Of a stretch of DNA of 64,000 bases, positions 17,258 to 26,319 are shown in pieces. How positions within the stretch are numbered: the first letter of the stretch is position 1; each line of letters opens with the position of its first letter. The notes beneath the pieces are model-generated. The model was not told where the DNA came from and did no database searches. It worked only from the letters and a program-made list of their open reading frames with translations. Made by a program: the position numbers and the translations under genes. The stretch comes from Martensiomyces pterosporus. Taxonomy: Eukaryota > Kickxellomycota > Kickxellomycetes > Kickxellales > Kickxellaceae. The stretch spans positions 123,344-187,343 of the forward strand of contig MU603953.1 in NCBI GenBank assembly GCA_025201845.1. Reading direction: 5' to 3'.

Positions 17258-20200
17258 ATGGGTAAGAAGAAGGGAGGCAAAAAGGGAGGATACGACGACG
17301 ATATCTGGGCTGACGATCTCCTCCAGGAGGACCCTATCCAGGCTGCCGTTGCCGCCGAGGCCAATGCCGGGGGCGACGATGCTGGCGACGATGCTGGCGG
17401 CGGACTTATGAGCATGATTTCGCGGGCCAAGAAGAACAAGAAGGGAAATAAGGCGCCTGCTGCCTCATTTGCCGCCTTGGCAGACGAGGACAACGACATG
17501 CTGAACAACGACGAAGAGGAGGAGGAGGAGGAGCCTGCGGCTGCAGAGCTGAGCGATGATGCCGAGGCCCCTGGCATGGCCTCCAAGAAGAACAAGAAGA
17601 ACAAGAAGAAGAACAAGAGTGGCGCATCAACCCCTCTTCCTGGCGACGGCGGAGCCATGGATGCCTCTCTTGATTCCCTTGATGCCGAGCCCGAGGTTGT
17701 GATCAAGAGTGCCAAGCAGAAGGAGCGCGAGAAGAAGGAGAAGGCCAAGCTCCTGAAGAAACAAAAGGCCGCCGAGGCGAAGGCCAAGAAAGAGGCTGAG
17801 CTCCGCGAGCTTGAGGAGTCCCTTGGCGGCGTCAAGATCGACGACGCTCCTGCTGCTGCTGACGGTGGCGAGGATGCAGGTGCTGCTGACGGCGGCAGCA
17901 AGAAGAAGAACAAGAAGAAGAAGAAGGGAAAGAAGGACGATGCCGATGCCGACGCTGATGAGCCCGCTGCCCCCGAGCCCGCTGCAGCTACCGCCGGCAA
18001 GAAGGACAAGGACAAGAAGAAGAAGAAGGGTGCGCCGATTGCTGCCCTGCAAAAGATGGTCGAGGAGCAGCGGCGCTTGGAGGAGGAGCAGCGGCGCTTG
18101 GAGGAGGAGGAGAGGCGGCGAATTGAGGAGGAGGAGCGCCTCGCCGCAGAGGAAGAGGCACGCATCGCTGCTGAGCGCGAGGCAAAGAAGGAGGCCGATC
18201 GTCTGCGCCGTGAGCAGCTCAAGCGCGAGGGCAAGCTGCTGACCAAGAAACAGAAGGAGGCCAAGGCGCGCCAGGAGCAACAGCTCAAGGCGCTTCTTGC
18301 CTCGGGCGTCCAGGTCGCTGGCCTTGCCGACGGCGAGCAGAAGGAGGACAGCAAGGGCGGACGCCGTGGCAACCACAAGGAGGCTGAGGAGCGTAAGCGC
18401 AGAGCTGCCGAGCGTAAGCGCAAGGAGGAGGAGGAGGAGAGGAAGCGCAAGGAGGAGGAGGAGGCTAAGAGGAAGCAGGCCGAGGCTGCTGACGAGAGCG
18501 GGGGGGATGGCGCTGACGATGACTGGGAGGCCCTCCTTGAGTCCAGTGAGGACGAGGAGCCGAGCGCTGGCAGCGGCGACGAGGATGGCGCCAAGGACAG
18601 CTGGGATCAGTCCTCGGAGGAAGAGGAAGAGGAAGAGGAAGAGGAAGAGGAAGAAAAGAAGGGTGCCAAGCCAAAGCCCAAGGCTGCTGAGGAGTCTGAT
18701 GAGGACGACTCTGAGGAGTCTGACGACTATTCTGATGATTCGGACGACGATAGCTCCGAGGAGGAGATGACCGCCGCTGAGAGGCAGGTCTACGAGCGCA
18801 AGCAGGCTGCTGCTGCGCGCCGTCAGCAGCGCGTCAAGGACGCTATGGCTGCTCGCTCTGCCGATGACCTGCGCTCGCCCATTTGCTGTATTCTGGGCCA
18901 CGTCGACACGGGTAAGTGCTTCGGCAAGGACACTCCTCTTCTGATGGCCGATGGCACGACCCGTGCTGTGCAGGACATCAAGGCCGGAGAGCTGCTCATG
19001 GGCGACGACTGCACTCCCCGCCAGGTCCAGGCAGGCTCTCTGGTGCACGAGACTGGCAACCTCTACCGCGTCGTGCCGGATGCCGCCAGCGGCGCCGAGT
19101 CCTTTGTGTGCAACGGCGAGCACATTCTTGTCCTGGTCAACATCGCCAAGCCCTGGGTCGAGTCCATCAGCCGTGCCGGTGTTACTCGCTACCTTGCGCA
19201 GGAGGTGCACATTGGTGCCGACAAGAAGCCCCACACCCGCACCATCGGCGAGTTTGACACCGAGTCCGCTGCACAGGCCGCCTTGCCTGCTTGGACCCCA
19301 GCCATCTGGGAGGTGCCTGTCCTTGACTACCTTGCTACCAACGTGCAGGACCGCAGCCGCTGGGCTGTGTACATGCCCGAGGGCGGTGTCGAGTACCCTG
19401 CTGACGCTGTTGAGCCCCTCACTGTGCTCCTGCGTGAGGTGTTTGGCCACTCTGCTTCCACTGAGCTGGAGCAGCACGCTCTTTGGTGGCTGGGGCTCTG
19501 GCTCGCCACTGGCTCCAGCAGCCAGCCGCACATCTACCAGAGCACCTCTGCTGAGGGCAAGGCAGCGGTTCCTGCTGTGAAGCACCTTCTCGAGTGCGGC
19601 TCGCTCTTCGGCGTCGACGCTGTCGAGAGCGAGGATGCCAGCAGCTCTGCGAGCTACTTTGACTTTGGCAGCAAGTTCGCCGCGCTTCTCAGCCGTCTGA
19701 GCCTGGTGGACAACAGGCACATCCCGGATGCTGCCATGCGTTCGTCCAAGGACAACAGGCGCGCTCTGCTCGCTGGTCTAATTGATGGCGCCGGCCTCTA
19801 CAGCTCCAAGGGGTCGCTGGCTGTCGAGGGCGCTGGTGCTACCATCGAGTCCTGGGACGTCACATCCTCCAGCACGGAGCTCCTGGTCGGCATCAAGAAG
19901 CTCGCGCGCTCAGTCGGCCTCCGTGCGGGCGCCATCGCCAATCAGACCATTGCTGTCGGCGGACCAGCCATGCAGCCTGTCAACCAGTGGATCCGCCACG
20001 GGTCCAAGCACGCCACTGCAGGCGCCAACGATCAGTTCACCAACTACAGGCTCGGCTCGTCGGCGTTCGAGATTGAGAGCCTCGGCAGCGGCGAGTACTT
20101 TGGATTCACCGTCACCGGACCCAACTCGCGCTTCCTTCTGGGCGACTTTACTGTCACGCACAACACAAAGCTTCTGGACAAGATCCGCCAGACCAACGTT

Positions 20201-21925
20201 CAGGAAGGCGAGGCTGGAGGCATCACCCAGCAGATTGGCGCCACCTACTTCCCTGCGGACGCCATCAAGATGAAGACAGCCTCCATCAACAAGGGCAACA
20301 AGCTCGACATCAGGGTCCCCGGTCTCCTCATCATCGACACTCCCGGGCACGAGTCGTTCACCAACCTCCGCTCCCGTGGCTCGTCGCTGTGCAACATTGC
20401 CATTCTTGTCGTCGATATCATGCACGGTCTCGAGCCCCAGACGCTTGAGTCGCTGCGGCTTCTGCGCGACCGCAAGACTCCTTTCATCGTTGCCCTGAAC
20501 AAGATCGACCGTATCTACGACTGGAAGGCCATTCCCAACAGCCCATTCCGCGAGACCCTCAAGGCCCAGCCCATCCATGCCCAGCGCGAGTTTGCCAACC
20601 GCGTCAGCAACACCATCACTGCGTTTGCCGAGCAAGGCCTGAACTCAAAGCTGTACTACGAGAACAAGAACTTTGCCAAGTACGTCTCGCTGGTGCCCAC
20701 GTCAGCCATCTCTGGCGAGGGAATCCCCGACCTGCTTGCGCTTCTTGTGTCGCTGACCCAGAGCCGCATGTCCAACCAGCTCATGTACCTCTCCGAGCTC
20801 GAGTGCACTGTTCTGGAGGTCAAGGTCGTTGAGGGTCTGGGCACCACCATCGACGTCGTGCTGTCCAACGGCGTCCTCCACGAGGGCGACCGTATTGTTG
20901 TGTGCGGTCTTGATGGGCCCATCGTCACCAACGTCCGTGCCCTGCTCACGCCCCAGCCCATGCGCGAGCTGCGTGTCAAATCCGCCTACGTCCACCACAA
21001 GAGCATCAAGGCCGCCATGGGCGTCAAGATCACTGCCCCTGGTCTCGACAAGGCCATTGCGGGCTCGCGCCTGATGGTCGTTGGGCCTGACGATGACGAG
21101 GAGGAGCTCATGGACGAGATCATGTCCGACCTCACCTCTCTCCAGGACGCCATCGACAAGTCTGGCCGCGGCGTGTGGGTCCAGGCGTCGACCCTTGGCT
21201 CCCTTGAGGCCCTGCTCGAGTTCCTGCGCGTGTCCAAGATCCCCGTCTCTGGCATCAACATCGGCCCGGTCCACAAGAAGGACGTCACCCGCGCCTCGGC
21301 TATGCTTGAGAAGGCAAAGGAGTTTGCCGTGATGCTCTGCTTCGATGTCAAGGTCGACAAGGATGCCCAGGACATGGCCGAGGAGCTCGGCGTCAAGGTC
21401 TTCAAGGCGGACATCATCTACCACCTGTTCGATGCCTTCACTGCGTACAACGCCGAGATCATGGAGCAGAAGCGCAAGGACCAGGCGCCGCAGGCTATCT
21501 TCCCCTGCGTCATCAAGATGATCAAGGGCGCTGCGTTCAACAAGCGTGACCCCCTCATTCTTGGCGTGGATGTCCTGGAGGGCCAGCTCCGCCAGGGCAC
21601 CCCTGTCTGCGTTTCCAAGTTCCACCCGGAGACCAAGACCCGCGAGATCATCAACCTGGGCAAGGTCACCAGCATGGAAATCAACCACAAGCAGGTCGAG
21701 ATTGTGCGCAAGGGCGAGGCTGGCGCCGGTGTTGCCATCCGTATCGACTGCCCTGTGTACGACACCCCCAAGGCCTACGGCCGCCACTTTGACGACAACG
21801 ACGAGATCTACTCGCGCATCACCCGCGGCAGCATCGATGTCCTCAAGGAGAGCTTCCGTAACGATCTCTCCAAGGACGATTGGGGGCTCGTCATCAAGCT
21901 CAAGAAGATCCTAGACATCAACTAA
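17258..21925 (+). CDS. FUN12: Translation initiation factor eIF5B with in-frame intein
   Basis: The GTPase that joins ribosomal subunits at the end of initiation. The precursor has 1555 residues; removal of the 416-residue intein (554-969) leaves 1139, in the family's range. Residues 1-540 are the usual charged, Lys/Glu-rich N-terminal region. The P-loop GHVDTGK (547-553) is cut by the intein and resumes as TKLLDKIR. After it come [13 protein letters not shown] (switch I region), DTPGHESF (near 1027), the NKIDRIYDW guanine-specificity motif, then the beta-barrel, domain III and C-terminal domains ending [15 protein letters not shown]. Because the insertion separates Lys from Thr of the P-loop, the unspliced precursor should not bind GTP. 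The start at 17258 begins [11 protein letters not shown], typical for fungal eIF5B. Confidence 0.97.
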   Translation: MGKKKGGKKGGYDDDIWADDLLQEDPIQAAVAAEANAGGDDAGDDAGGGLMSMISRAKKNKKGNKAPAASFAALADEDNDMLNNDEEEEEEEPAAAELSDDAEAPGMASKKNKKNKKKNKSGASTPLPGDGGAMDASLDSLDAEPEVVIKSAKQKEREKKEKAKLLKKQKAAEAKAKKEAELRELEESLGGVKIDDAPAAADGGEDAGAADGGSKKKNKKKKKGKKDDADADADEPAAPEPAAATAGKKDKDKKKKKGAPIAALQKMVEEQRRLEEEQRRLEEEERRRIEEEERLAAEEEARIAAEREAKKEADRLRREQLKREGKLLTKKQKEAKARQEQQLKALLASGVQVAGLADGEQKEDSKGGRRGNHKEAEERKRRAAERKRKEEEEERKRKEEEEAKRKQAEAADESGGDGADDDWEALLESSEDEEPSAGSGDEDGAKDSWDQSSEEEEEEEEEEEEEKKGAKPKPKAAEESDEDDSEESDDYSDDSDDDSSEEEMTAAERQVYERKQAAAARRQQRVKDAMAARSADDLRSPICCILGHVDTGKCFGKDTPLLMADGTTRAVQDIKAGELLMGDDCTPRQVQAGSLVHETGNLYRVVPDAASGAESFVCNGEHILVLVNIAKPWVESISRAGVTRYLAQEVHIGADKKPHTRTIGEFDTESAAQAALPAWTPAIWEVPVLDYLATNVQDRSRWAVYMPEGGVEYPADAVEPLTVLLREVFGHSASTELEQHALWWLGLWLATGSSSQPHIYQSTSAEGKAAVPAVKHLLECGSLFGVDAVESEDASSSASYFDFGSKFAALLSRLSLVDNRHIPDAAMRSSKDNRRALLAGLIDGAGLYSSKGSLAVEGAGATIESWDVTSSSTELLVGIKKLARSVGLRAGAIANQTIAVGGPAMQPVNQWIRHGSKHATAGANDQFTNYRLGSSAFEIESLGSGEYFGFTVTGPNSRFLLGDFTVTHNTKLLDKIRQTNVQEGEAGGITQQIGATYFPADAIKMKTASINKGNKLDIRVPGLLIIDTPGHESFTNLRSRGSSLCNIAILVVDIMHGLEPQTLESLRLLRDRKTPFIVALNKIDRIYDWKAIPNSPFRETLKAQPIHAQREFANRVSNTITAFAEQGLNSKLYYENKNFAKYVSLVPTSAISGEGIPDLLALLVSLTQSRMSNQLMYLSELECTVLEVKVVEGLGTTIDVVLSNGVLHEGDRIVVCGLDGPIVTNVRALLTPQPMRELRVKSAYVHHKSIKAAMGVKITAPGLDKAIAGSRLMVVGPDDDEEELMDEIMSDLTSLQDAIDKSGRGVWVQASTLGSLEALLEFLRVSKIPVSGINIGPVHKKDVTRASAMLEKAKEFAVMLCFDVKVDKDAQDMAEELGVKVFKADIIYHLFDAFTAYNAEIMEQKRKDQAPQAIFPCVIKMIKGAAFNKRDPLILGVDVLEGQLRQGTPVCVSKFHPETKTREIINLGKVTSMEINHKQVEIVRKGEAGAGVAIRIDCPVYDTPKAYGRHFDDNDEIYSRITRGSIDVLKESFRNDLSKDDWGLVIKLKKILDIN
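18917..20164 (+). mobile_element. Intein in the eIF5B P-loop, with decayed LAGLIDADG endonuclease
   Basis: A 1248-bp, 416-residue intein. Its first residue is Cys, it ends Thr-His-Asn, and the extein resumes at Thr, the standard class 1 splicing set. Block A is [20 protein letters not shown]; block B is [11 protein letters not shown], with N66 and H69 arranged as in the yeast VMA1 intein (N-x-x-H); blocks F and G are [18 protein letters not shown] and TVTHN. Between them lies a dodecapeptide endonuclease. Its two helices are LGLWLATG (Thr198 where Asp is expected) and LAGLIDGAG (Ala292 where Asp is expected). Both metal-binding aspartates are therefore missing and cleavage is unlikely, while splicing residues are intact. 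GC content and codon choice look like the host gene, suggesting long residence. Confidence 0.95.
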
Positions 21926-22195
21926 GCAGCTTCTCTCTCTTCTCTCTTCTCCCCTTTCTTTTTCCATACCCCCTTCAACAAAGACTTTATTTGCACTTCC
22001 ATGCCGCCGGCCCTGGCGGCTCCATCAAGCGGCTCTTTTCCACTGCTTGTCTGCCCACGTGGAAATGCCCAATATTTGGATGAAGCAGCGGCTTGGCGAT
22101 GTGCTGCGCCTCGAAAATCGGCGCTGATGCTGTTTCTCTACGTCTGCCACATTGGCCCTTGCATTTAGAATAGCAAAAGAGCAAGCACCCGAGCG

Positions 22196-23224
22196 ATGAG
22201 CGCAAGCGCAAGTGCCAAGCGGTCCCGGCGCCAGAATGCTGGCAACAAGCTGCAGACGATGATCGAGGAGGAGCGCGCAAAGATCGATAGCGGCGAAACC
22301 GTGGCCAGCGACGAAGACGAGGATTTTGTCAAAAAGGCAGACGTTGACGACGTTGTTGACTCGGACTTTGAAGAGACGGATTCGGAGGTCGAGCATGCTG
22401 CCGACGACGCCAGCAAGCAGGTCGAGGCGATGGTCGAAAGGGCGGAGCGGCGAAAGAAGCGCAAGCTGGCAAGGAAGCGCATGGTTGTTCCGCGGTTTGC
22501 CAGCGCCAAAAGCAAACCGGAGAAGCGAAAGGAGAGCAAGGAGTCGACGCCTGTTGCGGGCAGCGAGGGCACGGCGAAGCGCCGTGCAAAGGCGCCGGAG
22601 TTCGCTGTGAGGTTCTCCAGCCGCTCGTCGGCTGTGCGCAAGGCGCTGGAGACAGAGGCGCTGGAGCAGGAGCGCGAGGTTGTGGCAGCTATCAAGCGCA
22701 GCCGTAGGAAGACCAAGCATGCCGCAGACGAGCCAGAGCTCACGCAGGAGCAGCTGCTCGAGGAGGCAAAGCAGACGGAGATCATGAATCTGGAGAAGCT
22801 GAAGGAGTTCCAGGAGCAGGAGGCCGAGGAGAAGAGAAAGCAGCGGTCGGCGGGGAAGCGCAACGCCCCGCTGATAATCCAGCCGATTGTGCACTGGAGG
22901 TCAGCGGCGCGAAGCGACAAGGACACAGATCCACAACTGCCTCGTGGCAGCCCGCCGTCTGCGCTGGAGCAGAAGGCGCACACGGAGTATAGTCTGGAGA
23001 AGCTCGATGAATCCCACTATCCACTCAACCCGTGGAAAAAGCACATCTCGGTGCTGCCTCCAAGCATCTGCCCCGTAACTGGGCTTCCTGCTCGGTACTT
23101 CCATCCACGCGCCAAGGTTCCTTACGCCAATGCCCGTGCCTACAAGGTCCTTGAGGAGCTGATACGCGGAGAGCATGCATTCTACTACGACATTGGCGTA
23201 TGGAGCTCGGCCAAATCCAGATAG
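22196..23224 (+). CDS. SWC2: YL1/Swc2 subunit of the SWR1 chromatin remodeller
   Basis: A 342-residue nuclear protein (VPS72/YL1/Swc2), the subunit of SWR1-type complexes that recognises H2A.Z-H2B and nucleosome-free DNA during H2A.Z deposition. The N-terminal half has the family layout: a basic start (RSRRQNAGNK), an acidic patch with DEDEDFVKK, DSDFEETDSE, then long Lys/Arg/Glu helices. The C-terminal YL1_C domain (about residues 289-335) reads ICPVTGLPARYFHP, then VPYANARAYKVLEEL. It converges on the PPIL2 gene with only 71 bp between stops. Confidence 0.92.
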   Translation: MSASASAKRSRRQNAGNKLQTMIEEERAKIDSGETVASDEDEDFVKKADVDDVVDSDFEETDSEVEHAADDASKQVEAMVERAERRKKRKLARKRMVVPRFASAKSKPEKRKESKESTPVAGSEGTAKRRAKAPEFAVRFSSRSSAVRKALETEALEQEREVVAAIKRSRRKTKHAADEPELTQEQLLEEAKQTEIMNLEKLKEFQEQEAEEKRKQRSAGKRNAPLIIQPIVHWRSAARSDKDTDPQLPRGSPPSALEQKAHTEYSLEKLDESHYPLNPWKKHISVLPPSICPVTGLPARYFHPRAKVPYANARAYKVLEELIRGEHAFYYDIGVWSSAKSR

Positions 23225-23295
23225 GCAACAGCAGCTTTATTCCACGGCCACCGCCTGACTATAAAAGTGTATTATATGGTAATGAATGCAATGCT

Positions 23296-24960
23296 TTACC
23301 AGCCGCTAAAATCGCCAAATCTGTACCCCTTCGCTGCCTTTTTGCTGGCGTGAGAGTCCTCTGGATGAGGCGAGCTCTTGGCCGTTTCAAAGCGGGGCTG
23401 TCTCATGTACTTTCCAACGCTCTTGCTTGCGGCGCTGCTGGAGGAGGCACCAGTGTCTGCGCCGCTGCTGCCATAGCCAGAGGGCCCTGGCTTTGCTGCG
23501 GCTGAACGGGACAGCACCTTTGTGCCAAGCCATGTAGTTGTGTCTCTCTCGTGCTGCAGCTCCTCAGCTTCGGTGCGCTGGCGCTTTCCAGTGGTCAGGT
23601 CCTCGGAATCCCTCTGGTGCTCAAGCTTTTTCTCCAGCCGCTTGGCGAACTCGTCGAACGGATCAACAAACACCTTCACATCCTTGATAACAATATCCTT
23701 TTTGGGACGGTCGTCGTCATCAGTCGGCACTGCCTCCATCTCGCTCAGCACAGACATTCCGCCAACCACCCGGCCAAAGATCGTGTGCTTGCCATCGAGG
23801 TGAGGAGCAGCGCGATACAGGATGAAGAACTGTGAGCTGTTGGTATTTGGCCCCCGGTTCGCCATTGACAGAACGCCGCGTGCTGAGTGAGACTTTCCCT
23901 TTACGGTTTCGTCCTCAAAGTCCTTGCCCCAGACCGACCTGCCTCCACGGCCAGTTCCGGTGGGGTCACCCCCCTGAATCATAAAGTTCTTTATCGACCG
24001 GTGGAACCTGATGCCCCTGTAGTACCCTGAACGTGCAAGCTTGATAAAGTTGTAGCATGTACGGGGTGCCTTGTCGCAGTATAGCTCGGTGTTGATGTCG
24101 CCCAGGCTGGTTATGATCCGCGCATAACCCTTGGCTTTGATGCGAGCAAACATGTACTCTTCGTCGTCGATCAGCTCCGACTCATTCTTGGTGACTGGTG
24201 CAAACGAAGTCGAGGTAAAAGAAGCTGCTGCTAGACCTTTGGAGTACCCTGCTGCATTGTATGGCTGCTTCGATGGCTTCGATGGCTTCGATGGCTTCTC
24301 TGCCGGTATCGTGGCCGGTGCGATGGACTGCACGGCGTTTTGCGATCCAGGCACCACAGATGGGCTTGGCGCTTTTGCAGCCGACTCCTGCACCGACGTG
24401 CTATGTGCAGTGCCGGCATTCTCCTTGGTTTCCCCCTGCATAGGCCTCTTTGGTGCACTAGGGTCCTGCAGAACGACAATGTCCTCACGCGAGAACAGCT
24501 GGCCAGTTACCAAGTCGTTCCAGTCGTCGGCCCGAATATTGAACTTGTTAACCGTGTCCCACGAGTATATGTTGCCGCTCGTTCTGATAGCGACAATTTT
24601 TGTAAACCTTGTAAAGGGCTTGAGCGATATCGGATCAACGTGGTCGCCGTTGGCGTTTTTAAGAAAATGCAGCTCTCGCAAGTCGCCAGTTTCCAGGGGC
24701 TCTCCGGTAAGCGGATGCTTGCGATTCTCTTCGATGTACGGGTAGATATTGTCGGCGTCAAACACATACCCGTCGCTGGTGCACACTGGGGATGCGCATG
24801 GGGTTAGAGAGAGCGCACAGCAGCCGAAGGGCAGCTCCTGTGTCGCCTCCTCCTTCCCTTGTATGTTGGTTTTCTTCCCTCCGAACTGCATCCCGCCCTC
24901 GCCGTGGGAGTTCGACCACTCGCTCTGAGCTATGTACGGTTTGTCTGTCCAGCGACCCAT
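23296..24960 (-). CDS. U-box cyclophilin PPIL2/Cyp60
   Basis: A 554-residue protein with the PPIL2 layout: a tandem U-box-like N-terminal region (CCALSLTPCASPVCTSDGYV near residues 47-66, then PISLKPFTRFTKIVAIRTSG) and a C-terminal cyclophilin domain (about 275-435). Cyclophilin hallmarks are FHRSIKNFMIQGGDPTGTG, with the catalytic Arg, and NTNSSQFFI. The position of the cyclosporin-binding Trp is His (PHLDGKH), so weak cyclosporin binding is expected, as in other PPIL2 proteins. Orthologues are spliceosome-associated and have ubiquitin-ligase activity. A KPS repeat (228-236) lies in the linker. The ATG at 24960 gives the family start MGRWTDKPYI. Confidence 0.92.
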   Translation of the reverse strand: MGRWTDKPYIAQSEWSNSHGEGGMQFGGKKTNIQGKEEATQELPFGCCALSLTPCASPVCTSDGYVFDADNIYPYIEENRKHPLTGEPLETGDLRELHFLKNANGDHVDPISLKPFTRFTKIVAIRTSGNIYSWDTVNKFNIRADDWNDLVTGQLFSREDIVVLQDPSAPKRPMQGETKENAGTAHSTSVQESAAKAPSPSVVPGSQNAVQSIAPATIPAEKPSKPSKPSKQPYNAAGYSKGLAAASFTSTSFAPVTKNESELIDDEEYMFARIKAKGYARIITSLGDINTELYCDKAPRTCYNFIKLARSGYYRGIRFHRSIKNFMIQGGDPTGTGRGGRSVWGKDFEDETVKGKSHSARGVLSMANRGPNTNSSQFFILYRAAPHLDGKHTIFGRVVGGMSVLSEMEAVPTDDDDRPKKDIVIKDVKVFVDPFDEFAKRLEKKLEHQRDSEDLTTGKRQRTEAEELQHERDTTTWLGTKVLSRSAAAKPGPSGYGSSGADTGASSSSAASKSVGKYMRQPRFETAKSSPHPEDSHASKKAAKGYRFGDFSGW

Positions 24961-25133
24961 CAGGTACAGGAGCAATGCTATGTGTGGCTTGTAAGGCGGA
25001 TAAGCAAAAGCGTAGAGTCTAGCTTGCGCTGTGGCCAGAATGGATGAAAATTACACATGATTTATTGGGGTATAGTGCTCAACGGCAATTGTGGTTGTTC
25101 TTGGCAGTTTCATGTGAGCGCATGGCCGCTGCG

Positions 25134-26057
25134 TCAGAAGGAAAGCCACTTCTTGTAATACTCGCACTTTGCTGGAGTGATGACGCCAGTCTCGCTGCAG
25201 TGGTCAAAGACAGGACATCTTCCACAGGGAATATCAGTAAATGGCGAGTCCTTGTTTGTGATCCGCAGCGCGCGGTACATCCAGTCGACACTTGGTTTAC
25301 CGGCGCCGTTTCTAGAGGAGCCGCCCATGTCGACGTCAAAGGCCGGCGCAATGCGCTCGATCTTCCCGTCATAGACCAGCATCGTCAACAGCTCCTCGAT
25401 GTTCTCAACCGAGAGCTCGACATTGGTGATCTTGTTCTCCGAGATGAATCTTCTGATCTGGGACGAAGTCGGGAACCCCGTGTGGTTCGCAGAGTATATC
25501 CCCTTTTGATTATGCCTTGGGTAGCTGTGAGCATAGATAAACTGGTAGCACTGCTTGGCCAGCTGGTCGATGAAGTCCGTGTCCATCTCCTGGTCCGTGT
25601 ACCACGGCCCGCCGGTGATGTCGGCCGACGGGTTGACATCGATCAGCATGTAGAGCTTCCTCGTTGGGTGCTTCACCGACTTCACCGACTTGATCAGCGC
25701 CTTCTGCTCAAGCCCCTTTAGGCATCGTGTGATCACGCCCTGGAGGAGGTTGGTCTTTTGCTTGAGCGTGCGCACCCAGATTCCCTCGTTGCCGCTGTTC
25801 TCAATGTGCTTGAAAACGAGCTTTTCGTCGCTGGTCAGGCCTGCCATTCGCTCGAGCTCGTCCATCTTCACTGCTCGGTAGAAGATTGTGTTGCCCACCT
25901 GGAGCAGCTCGAGCTTGCCTTGCTGCAGCAGCCTGTTGACGCAGTTGACGATCTGCTCGAGCGGGTACTGAGGCAGCGACTCTTTGAGCATGTCGTTGTC
26001 GATGCCGACCTCCTGCTTCAACGCAAGCTCGTACACCAAAGTCTCCAGATCTGCCAT
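25134..26057 (-). CDS. RPC34: RNA polymerase III subunit RPC34 (Rpc6)
   Basis: A 307-residue subunit of the RPC82-RPC34-RPC31 initiation subcomplex, needed for Pol III promoter opening. It consists of tandem winged helices: MADLETLVYELALKQ and the following QIVNCVNRLLQQGKLELLQ, then LTSDEKLVFKHIENSGNEGI and VKHPTRKLYMLIDVNPSADI. A third follows with IRRFISENKITNVELSVENI. The C-terminal tail has four Cys (CGRCPVFDHC and a later Cys in PAKCEYYKKW), matching the iron-sulfur cluster site described in the human and archaeal relatives. Tandem with HIS7 upstream and PPIL2 downstream, each with under 300 bp spacing. Confidence 0.95.
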   Translation of the reverse strand: MADLETLVYELALKQEVGIDNDMLKESLPQYPLEQIVNCVNRLLQQGKLELLQVGNTIFYRAVKMDELERMAGLTSDEKLVFKHIENSGNEGIWVRTLKQKTNLLQGVITRCLKGLEQKALIKSVKSVKHPTRKLYMLIDVNPSADITGGPWYTDQEMDTDFIDQLAKQCYQFIYAHSYPRHNQKGIYSANHTGFPTSSQIRRFISENKITNVELSVENIEELLTMLVYDGKIERIAPAFDVDMGGSSRNGAGKPSVDWMYRALRITNKDSPFTDIPCGRCPVFDHCSETGVITPAKCEYYKKWLSF

Positions 26058-26319
26058 GGCTACGGGATGCGGGATTTGCGCTCTCGCTTATCTATATAAC
26101 GGGGGTGGCTAAGAGTAGAGGATAAAGGGGGCGCGTAGAGCTGTGAGATGGCGCTAAAAAATTTTCATCCACAAGAAAGCCTCGTAGACCCCCAAGTCAC
26201 GGACAGTTCAAGTTTATGGTTTTGGGGTTTCTTTATTGCGAGAGCCTGCAATGCGACAAAGGAATATGCTGCATTCAATACGGAGTAGTCAGGAGCTGGA
26301 GTGGTGGAAAGGCATTTAA

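Noticed and set aside
17227..18594. Long minus-strand open frame over the eIF5B N-terminus, Ser/Ala/Phe-rich
   Set aside because: It is the antisense of Lys/Glu/Ala-rich codons; the plus-strand eIF5B gene is certain and the antisense product resembles nothing.
17627..19720. 697-codon minus-strand frame over eIF5B and the intein
   Set aside because: Leu/Leu-repeat composition is the antisense of repetitive charged codons in a GC-rich gene; no family match.
18912..20170. Reading the eIF5B insertion as a spliceosomal intron starting GTAAGT
   Set aside because: No acceptor restores the P-loop and the frame; the segment is fully open and carries all intein blocks.
20702..21787. 361-codon minus-strand frame over the eIF5B C-terminus
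   Set aside because: Shadow frame of strongly biased codon usage in a highly conserved gene.
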